Shown: in pieces, positions 13,887-17,819 of the stretch
How positions within the stretch are numbered: the stretch's first letter is position 1
Layout of the letters: the number at the start of each line of letters is the position of its first letter
NCBI GenBank assembly: GCA_945872375.1
Contig: CAMBYR010000011.1
Coordinates: forward strand, 1 to 17,819
Length of the DNA: 17,819 nucleotides
Direction: 5' to 3'
Source: an uncultured Blautia sp.
GTDB lineage: Bacteria > Bacillota > Clostridia > Lachnospirales > Lachnospiraceae
Made by a program: the position numbers and the translations under genes
The notes under the pieces: generated by a model
Seen by the model: only the letters and a program-made list of their open reading frames with translations
Told to the model about the DNA's origin: nothing
Database searches by the model: none

Positions 13887-14957
13887 TTAAGCCGCCTCCT
13901 TCTTTGGTAATTTATTATGTATTTTTTCCAGTACGCGTTTTCTCCAGTCGATGGCTGCCGGTGCCCAGTTGAAGAGCATCATGATGATCAGAACGATCGC
14001 ATAGATCAGCATACGATAGGTGGAGAATCCACGAAGCATTTCAGGAAGCGCATACAGGACAATCGTTGCGATAATGGATCCGCGGATGCTTCCGATTCCG
14101 CCAAGTACTACATAAACCAGAATCATAATGGACAGGTTGTAGTCAAAAATGGAAACCTTCAGCATGGAAATATTGTGGGCGTAAAGAACGCCTGCCACAC
14201 CTGCCAGCGCTGCCGAAACAGTAAAGGCAAGCAGTTTGTATTTTGTCACATTGATTCCAATGGATTCTGCTGCAATACGGTTGTCTCTTGCTGCCATGAT
14301 CGCACGGCCGCTTCTGGAATGCACCAGGTTCTGTACGATAAACAGAGTGATCAGGATCAGGATCACGCCGATCAGGAAGAAATACGGCTTGATATCCTTA
14401 TACAAAGTAGAGGTACCGGAGATACCAAGAGCTCCCTTCATGATCTTTTTGCCTCCTGCGGCCAGCTTCAGGCCGGAGGAATTGGTGGTGACATGGATTC
14501 CGTTTTCATCCACACCCACATACAGAATATTTACCAGGTTTTTGATGATCTCACCGAATGCCAGTGTAACAATGGCAAGATAGTCGCCGCGAAGACGCAG
14601 AACAGGAACTCCAATGAGTATACCGAAAACAGCCGCCACAGCCGCACCTACCAGAATCGCCAGGATCAGACGCGGAACAGAAGGCAGAGCATCTCCAACC
14701 ACATTGGAAAACAGGGCGCTGGAATAAGCTCCCACACACATAAAACCTGCATGTCCAAGACTCAGTTCACCGGAAAATCCTACCACAAGGTTCAGGGAGA
14801 TGGATGCGATCGTGTACACGCAGAGCGGAACCAGAAGACCCTGAAGCAGGTTTGACAGATTTCCTGTAGCGGAAAGTGTCTGGGCAACTGCAAATAATAC
14901 AAGAACCAGTCCATAGTTGATAAAATTATTTTTTGTTGTCTTATTCATTTTCTTCAT
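13887..14957 (-). CDS. livM: Branched-chain amino acid ABC transporter permease LivM
   Basis: Inner permease half of the importer, about 356 residues with eight to ten hydrophobic segments. NLVVGFSGELSLGHAGFMCVGAY is the LivM hallmark near residue 60. AARDNRIAAESIGINVTKYKL is the cytoplasmic EAA-like loop that docks on the ATPases. Three starts are possible: GTG 14966, ATG 14957 and ATG 14948. ATG 14957 is chosen because AAGGTGG ends 5 bases before it; the GTG would rely on a GGAG 10 bases away. The gene begins immediately after livH and is translationally coupled. It is somewhat longer than the 320 or so residues usual for LivM. Confidence 0.93.
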   Translation of the reverse strand: MKKMNKTTKNNFINYGLVLVLFAVAQTLSATGNLSNLLQGLLVPLCVYTIASISLNLVVGFSGELSLGHAGFMCVGAYSSALFSNVVGDALPSVPRLILAILVGAAVAAVFGILIGVPVLRLRGDYLAIVTLAFGEIIKNLVNILYVGVDENGIHVTTNSSGLKLAAGGKKIMKGALGISGTSTLYKDIKPYFFLIGVILILITLFIVQNLVHSRSGRAIMAARDNRIAAESIGINVTKYKLLAFTVSAALAGVAGVLYAHNISMLKVSIFDYNLSIMILVYVVLGGIGSIRGSIIATIVLYALPEMLRGFSTYRMLIYAIVLIIMMLFNWAPAAIDWRKRVLEKIHNKLPKKEAA

Positions 14958-14967
14958 CTGCGCCACC

Positions 14968-15852
14968 TTATACTTTCTCCTGAATGTTCTTTCCGAACAA
15001 TCCTGCAGGTTTCACAAGAAGCACGATGATCAGCACCGCAAACACGATGGCATCTGCTACCTGAGAGGAAATATAGGCTCTTCCGAAAATCTCGATCACT
15101 CCAAGAAGAATTCCTCCTACCATCGCTCCCGGAATAGAACCGATTCCACCAAATACGGCCGCAACGAAGGCCTTGATACCAGGCATGGCTCCTGTATACG
15201 GTGTCAGGGTCGGATATGCGGAGCAGAGCAGAAGGCCTGCAATGGCCGCCAGACCGGATCCAATGGCAAAGGTCAGGGAAATGGTTGCATTCACATTAAC
15301 ACCCATTAACTGAGCTGCATCACGGTCCTCGGAAACAGCCTGCATGGCGCGTCCCGGTTTTGTTTTACTGACAAAAAGTGTCAGTCCGACCATGATGATG
15401 ATACATGCCAGAATCGTTACGATCGTAACTCCCTTGATCGTCAGCCGTCCGTCAAACAGAGTCAGGGAAGGGAAATTAATTACAGGTACAAAGCTCTTTG
15501 CATCTGCGCCGAAAATCAGCAGTGCAAGGTTCTGGAGCAGATAACTGACACCGATGGCGGTAATCAGTACCGCAAGGTTGGAAGAAGCCTTTCGGAGAGG
15601 GCGATATGCCACCATCTCGATCACAACTCCAAGGACTGTACATATGATAACGCCTAATACAACGGATAAAAGCGGAGAAAGACCTGCCTTTGTAATCGCA
15701 GTAAGAATTACAAAAGCTCCGACCATGATAACATCTCCATGAGCAAAGTTCAGCATCTTCGCAATTCCGTATACCATTGTATATCCCAGTGCGATGATCG
15801 CGTAAACACTGCCCAGGCTTATCCCATCTTTTAAATAAGATATAAAACTCAT
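14968..15852 (-). CDS. livH: Branched-chain amino acid ABC transporter permease LivH
   Basis: Second permease, 294 residues. SLGSVYAIIALGYTMVYGIAKMLNFAHGD (17-45) is the LivH signature. The coupling loop is MQAVSEDRDAAQLMGVNV, and AAVFGGIGSIPGAMVGG closes the family pattern. Start ATG 15852 is taken over an in-frame ATG five codons upstream because GAGGTG lies about 6 bases before it and upstream residues add nothing conserved. It is separated from livK by 157 bases holding a terminator and a long palindrome, yet has no obvious promoter, so it is probably expressed by readthrough from livK. Confidence 0.94.
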   Translation of the reverse strand: MSFISYLKDGISLGSVYAIIALGYTMVYGIAKMLNFAHGDVIMVGAFVILTAITKAGLSPLLSVVLGVIICTVLGVVIEMVAYRPLRKASSNLAVLITAIGVSYLLQNLALLIFGADAKSFVPVINFPSLTLFDGRLTIKGVTIVTILACIIIMVGLTLFVSKTKPGRAMQAVSEDRDAAQLMGVNVNATISLTFAIGSGLAAIAGLLLCSAYPTLTPYTGAMPGIKAFVAAVFGGIGSIPGAMVGGILLGVIEIFGRAYISSQVADAIVFAVLIIVLLVKPAGLFGKNIQEKV

Positions 15853-15887
15853 AGTGCACCTCGTCAAATGTTTTAAACGTACATGGG

Positions 15888-15955
15888 TGTTTTTATCCCA
15901 TAGGAAGCTTCTTCAAACCAATGATGTTTGAGGAATTTCTTATGGGATAAAAACA
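15888..15955 (-). repeat. 68-nt palindrome between livK and livH
   Basis: Outer arms TGTTTTTATCCCATA (15888-15902) and TATGGGATAAAAACA (15941-15955) are perfect 15-bp complements. Inner arms TCAAAC (15913-15918) and GTTTGA (15926-15931) pair around a 7-base loop, with an imperfect stretch between. It could be a RNA stem-loop that protects the livK message, a second terminator, or a short non-autonomous repeat element. The livK terminator's U-tract runs directly into it. Confidence 0.7.
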
Positions 15956-15990
15956 AAGGGACAGTTTCCCTATGCACAGGCAACCGTCCC
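15949..15990 (-). terminator. Terminator or attenuator after livK
   Basis: Minus strand: GGGACGGTTGCC pairs with GGGAAACTGTCCC over 12 positions with one mismatch and one G-U (15958-15990), then TTTGTTTTTA. It is a standard intrinsic terminator 20 bases after the livK stop, but the rest of the transporter operon lies downstream, so readthrough must be partial. Confidence 0.8.
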
Positions 15991-16009
15991 CCCGTTTCTC
16001 TGTTTTCTA

Positions 16010-17167
16010 TTATTCCATCATTTCGTAAACGCCGTCTTTGATTACAACAGCTTTCGGGGACTTGTCGCATTCGCCGTCTTCTGTCCATTTAGCTGTTCCG
16101 GTAAGACCTTCAATTTCAATGTTCAGCATGGAAGCGGACATTGCTGCACTGATGTCTTCGTTGGACATATCCGGTGTAATACCAGCATCTTCTGCTGCTG
16201 CCTTGATTGCATAGAGAACATCATATGCATCTGCTGCAAACTGGTTCGGTGTCTCATCGTTGTTTGCTGCCTTGTATGCTGTAACGAAGTTTACAGTTGC
16301 TTCATCTTCTGCTGTTGCAGAGAACGGAGTCAGAAGCATAACGCCTTCTGCAAGAGAAGTATCAAAGTTTTCTACAGAAAGGATACCATCCATACCGTCT
16401 ACGCCAAAGATTATAACATCAAGATCAATGTCTGCTGCCTGCTGAAGGATCAGAGCATTGTCAGAGTAGTAGTTCGGCAGGAACAGAAGCTCTGCGCCGC
16501 TTTCCTTGATCTTGCCAAGCTGTACGGAGTAGTCTGTGTTGCTGTCTGTGGTGTATGCTTCATCAGCAACAACTTCAAGGCCGAATTCCGGAGCTGCTTC
16601 TACAAATGCATCATGAACACCTACGTTGTAGTCTGCCATGGAATCATAGAGAACTGCAACCTTGGTAGCAAGACCTTTTTCAGCAATGTATTCTGCGGAT
16701 TTTGATCCCTGCATCGGGTCTGTGAAGCACATACGGAACTCATTGGAGCCTGCTGTGATACAGTCTACCGCACTTCCGGATGGTGTGAACAGGAAGGTTG
16801 TTTCTGCTGCTTCTGCGCCAACTGCGATACATGCACCGGAGGTAACGGTACCGCAAAGCATCTGCATACCTTTGTCAAGAAGGTCATTGTATGCATTGAC
16901 AGCTTTTTCCGGATCACCCTGGTCATCGCCTGCAGCCAGGATCTCTACCTGATATCCGTTGATGCCGCCTGCAGCATTGATTTCCTCTGCAGCTACAACT
17001 GCTGCGTTGTATACGTTTGTACCATACTGAGCGTAGTCACCGGTCATCGGTCCGATTATACCGATCTTGAAGGTTTCTTCGCCTTCTGCAAATACTGCTG
17101 TAGGAAGTGTTGTTGCTGCCATAGCTACTGCTGCAGCTACGCCGAGTGCTTTTTTCCAGTTTCTCAT
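16010..17167 (-). CDS. livK: Branched-chain amino acid ABC transporter substrate-binding protein LivK
   Basis: Extracytoplasmic type 1 periplasmic-binding-fold protein of 385 residues that delivers branched-chain or related amino acids to LivHM. Residues 1-27 form a signal peptide (basic MRNWKK, hydrophobic Ala-rich core, AVFA then EGEE). After it, FKIGIIGPMTGDYAQYGTN is the classical start of the fold; GINGYQVE, LCGTVTSGACIAVG, TPSGSAVDCI and QFAADAYDVLYAI are family landmarks. No lipobox Cys follows the signal peptide, unusual for a Gram-positive binding protein. AAGGAGG lies 8-9 bases before the start. Repeated use of a few codons (GCT, GCA, GAA) fits high expression. Specificity for Leu/Ile/Val over other amino acids is not proven. 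Confidence 0.94.
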   Translation of the reverse strand: MRNWKKALGVAAAVAMAATTLPTAVFAEGEETFKIGIIGPMTGDYAQYGTNVYNAAVVAAEEINAAGGINGYQVEILAAGDDQGDPEKAVNAYNDLLDKGMQMLCGTVTSGACIAVGAEAAETTFLFTPSGSAVDCITAGSNEFRMCFTDPMQGSKSAEYIAEKGLATKVAVLYDSMADYNVGVHDAFVEAAPEFGLEVVADEAYTTDSNTDYSVQLGKIKESGAELLFLPNYYSDNALILQQAADIDLDVIIFGVDGMDGILSVENFDTSLAEGVMLLTPFSATAEDEATVNFVTAYKAANNDETPNQFAADAYDVLYAIKAAAEDAGITPDMSNEDISAAMSASMLNIEIEGLTGTAKWTEDGECDKSPKAVVIKDGVYEMME

Positions 17168-17171
17168 AATA

Positions 17172-17280
17172 TTCTCCTCCTTATATTTTGGATGTCAGAA
17201 GAACCGATTCAGGCAAAAATGATATGTGATAAGTCAAAAAGCCCACTGGGTTCCCAGCCGGCTTTGGCTTCCTCTGACTT
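17172..17280 (-). promoter_or_regulatory. Structured 5' leader of livK (candidate riboswitch-like element)
   Basis: The leader is about 120 nt and contains a hairpin AAAGCC-GG-CUGG-GAAC-CCAG-UG-GGCUUU (17238-17265) with a U-run. AAGUCA (17275-17280) can pair locally with UGACUU (17231-17236). Alternatively GUCAGAGGAA-CC (17266-17278) can pair with GGUUCUUCUGAC (17194-17205) over 12 bp with one bulge. UUCUUCU in that 3' strand can instead pair with AGGAGAA of the ribosome binding site (17172-17178). No upstream leader peptide with ATG is seen and no T-box consensus. I do not recognise a known class. Confidence 0.55.
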
Positions 17281-17294
17281 TTTATAATGTATGA

Positions 17295-17323
17295 ATTATA
17301 GCATCTTACTTTTATGATTTCAA
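17295..17323 (-). promoter_or_regulatory. livK / liv operon promoter
   Basis: Minus strand TTGAAA (17318-17323), 17-base spacer, TATAAT (17295-17300) with TGC extended -10. The best promoter in the window, placing transcription start near 17288 at the edge of the structured leader. Confidence 0.88.
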
Positions 17324-17387
17324 GTGGCAATTTATAAAAACTTTATACTTTTCTGTTGATTTTTAGAAAAAAATACCGCACATTTTA

Positions 17388-17427
17388 GAAAAAAATAAGG
17401 AACCCGGCAGAAAAGTCTCCAGGTTCC
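17388..17427 (-). terminator. rplT terminator
   Basis: Minus strand GGAACC-t-GG / CC-g-GGTTCC stem (17399-17427) followed by TTATTTTTTTC, 30 bases after the rplT stop codon. Confidence 0.88.
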
Positions 17428-17456
17428 GTTTTTATTCTGCTTATTTCTGATATTGA

Positions 17457-17813
17457 TTAAGCAATTGCCTTCTTTGCGATCTCAGCCAGTGCTGCAAAGC
17501 CTGCTGCATCGTTTACTGCAAGGTCAGCCAGCATCTTTCTGTTGATATCAACATTGGCAACCTTCAGACCATGCATCATCTTGCTGTAGGAAAGTCCGTT
17601 CATTCTTGCTGCTGCATTGATACGTGCGATCCAGAGCTGTCTGAACTGACGTTTTCTCTGTTTTCTTCCTGCATAGGAGCTGGTAAGTGCTCTCATTACA
17701 GACTGTTTTGCTACTCTATACTGTTTGGAACGGGCTCCTCTGTAGCCTTTTGCCAGTTTTAATGTACGGTTATGTCTTTTCTTTGCGTTTAATCCGCCTT
17801 TAATTCTTGCCAT
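17457..17813 (-). CDS. rplT: 50S ribosomal protein L20
   Basis: 118-residue, highly basic 23S rRNA-binding protein needed for early 50S assembly. It begins MARIKGGLNAKKRHNRTLKLAKGY and has the typical GARSKQYRVAKQ, RKQRKRQFRQLWIARINAAAR and NRKMLADLAVND segments. Length and both ends are normal. Only six bases upstream are in the window, so its ribosome binding site and the usual partners infC and rpmI would lie outside to the right. It ends in its own terminator, separating it from the liv operon. Confidence 0.98.
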   Translation of the reverse strand: MARIKGGLNAKKRHNRTLKLAKGYRGARSKQYRVAKQSVMRALTSSYAGRKQRKRQFRQLWIARINAAARMNGLSYSKMMHGLKVANVDINRKMLADLAVNDAAGFAALAEIAKKAIA

Positions 17814-17819
17814 TTCTTA

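Noticed and set aside
13917..14855. Plus-strand open frame of 312 codons opposite livM
   Set aside because: It is the mirror of a membrane-protein gene, giving a Cys/His/Gln/Asn-rich sequence of no known type.
17172..17288. T-box leader for the liv operon
   Set aside because: The leader is too short and lacks the T-box consensus and specifier-stem layout.
17168..17288. Leader peptide attenuator rich in Leu/Ile/Val codons
   Set aside because: No ATG-initiated short frame occurs between the promoter and livK.

Overview
This window looks like the chromosome of a Gram-positive anaerobe of the Lachnospiraceae (Clostridia, Blautia/Ruminococcus-like). The placement rests on gene content: DUF1836, DUF4364, a YerC-type TrpR-like protein, YesL/DUF624, a TIGR01212/YtqA radical SAM protein and a cytidylate-kinase-like protein occur beside core genes. 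It also rests on strong AGGAGG ribosome binding sites and TTGxxx-N17-TATAAT promoters. This is a judgement from memory of these families; no search was run. I see no transposase, phage gene, CRISPR array, tRNA or rRNA.

Layout. At the left edge (1-1179, minus) is a truncated RlmD/RlmCD-type 23S rRNA uracil methyltransferase. Then come a 76-residue one-helix membrane protein with a very acidic tail (1318-1548, minus) and the PcrA/UvrD helicase (1715-3946, minus). Divergent from pcrA, on the plus strand, lie a DUF1836 putative regulator (4100-4741), a stand-alone PTS EIIC-like membrane protein (4850-5914) and a YerC/TrpR-like regulator (6045-6377). A YcdX-type PHP phosphatase (6446-7165) runs on the minus strand and is divergent from a tightly packed plus-strand trio: YesL/DUF624, YtqA-type radical SAM, DUF4364 (7405-9583). 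The rest is on the minus strand: RarA (9580-10899), a membrane-anchored NodB-family deacetylase (11032-11673), a branched-chain amino acid ABC transporter operon read livK-livH-livM-livG-livF with a cytidylate-kinase-like gene as its last member (17167 down to 11762), and ribosomal protein L20 (17457-17813).

How the genes work together. The liv operon is a complete HAAT-type importer: one binding protein, two permeases and two ATPases. A single strong promoter upstream of livK reads the operon. A terminator and a 68-nt palindrome between livK and livH probably keep the binding protein in excess over the membrane parts. pcrA, rarA and rlmD are housekeeping genes for DNA repair and rRNA modification.

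Most interesting signal. The roughly 120-nt untranslated leader of livK contains a GC-rich hairpin plus three partly exclusive pairings: a local stem, a 12-bp long-range stem, and a stem that masks the livK ribosome binding site. This is how a translational riboswitch or other cis-regulatory RNA is built, and I do not recognise it as a known class. Second is the DUF1836/PTS-EIIC pair, where an 18-bp palindrome overlaps the promoter and a long inverted repeat buries the ribosome binding site of the transporter gene.
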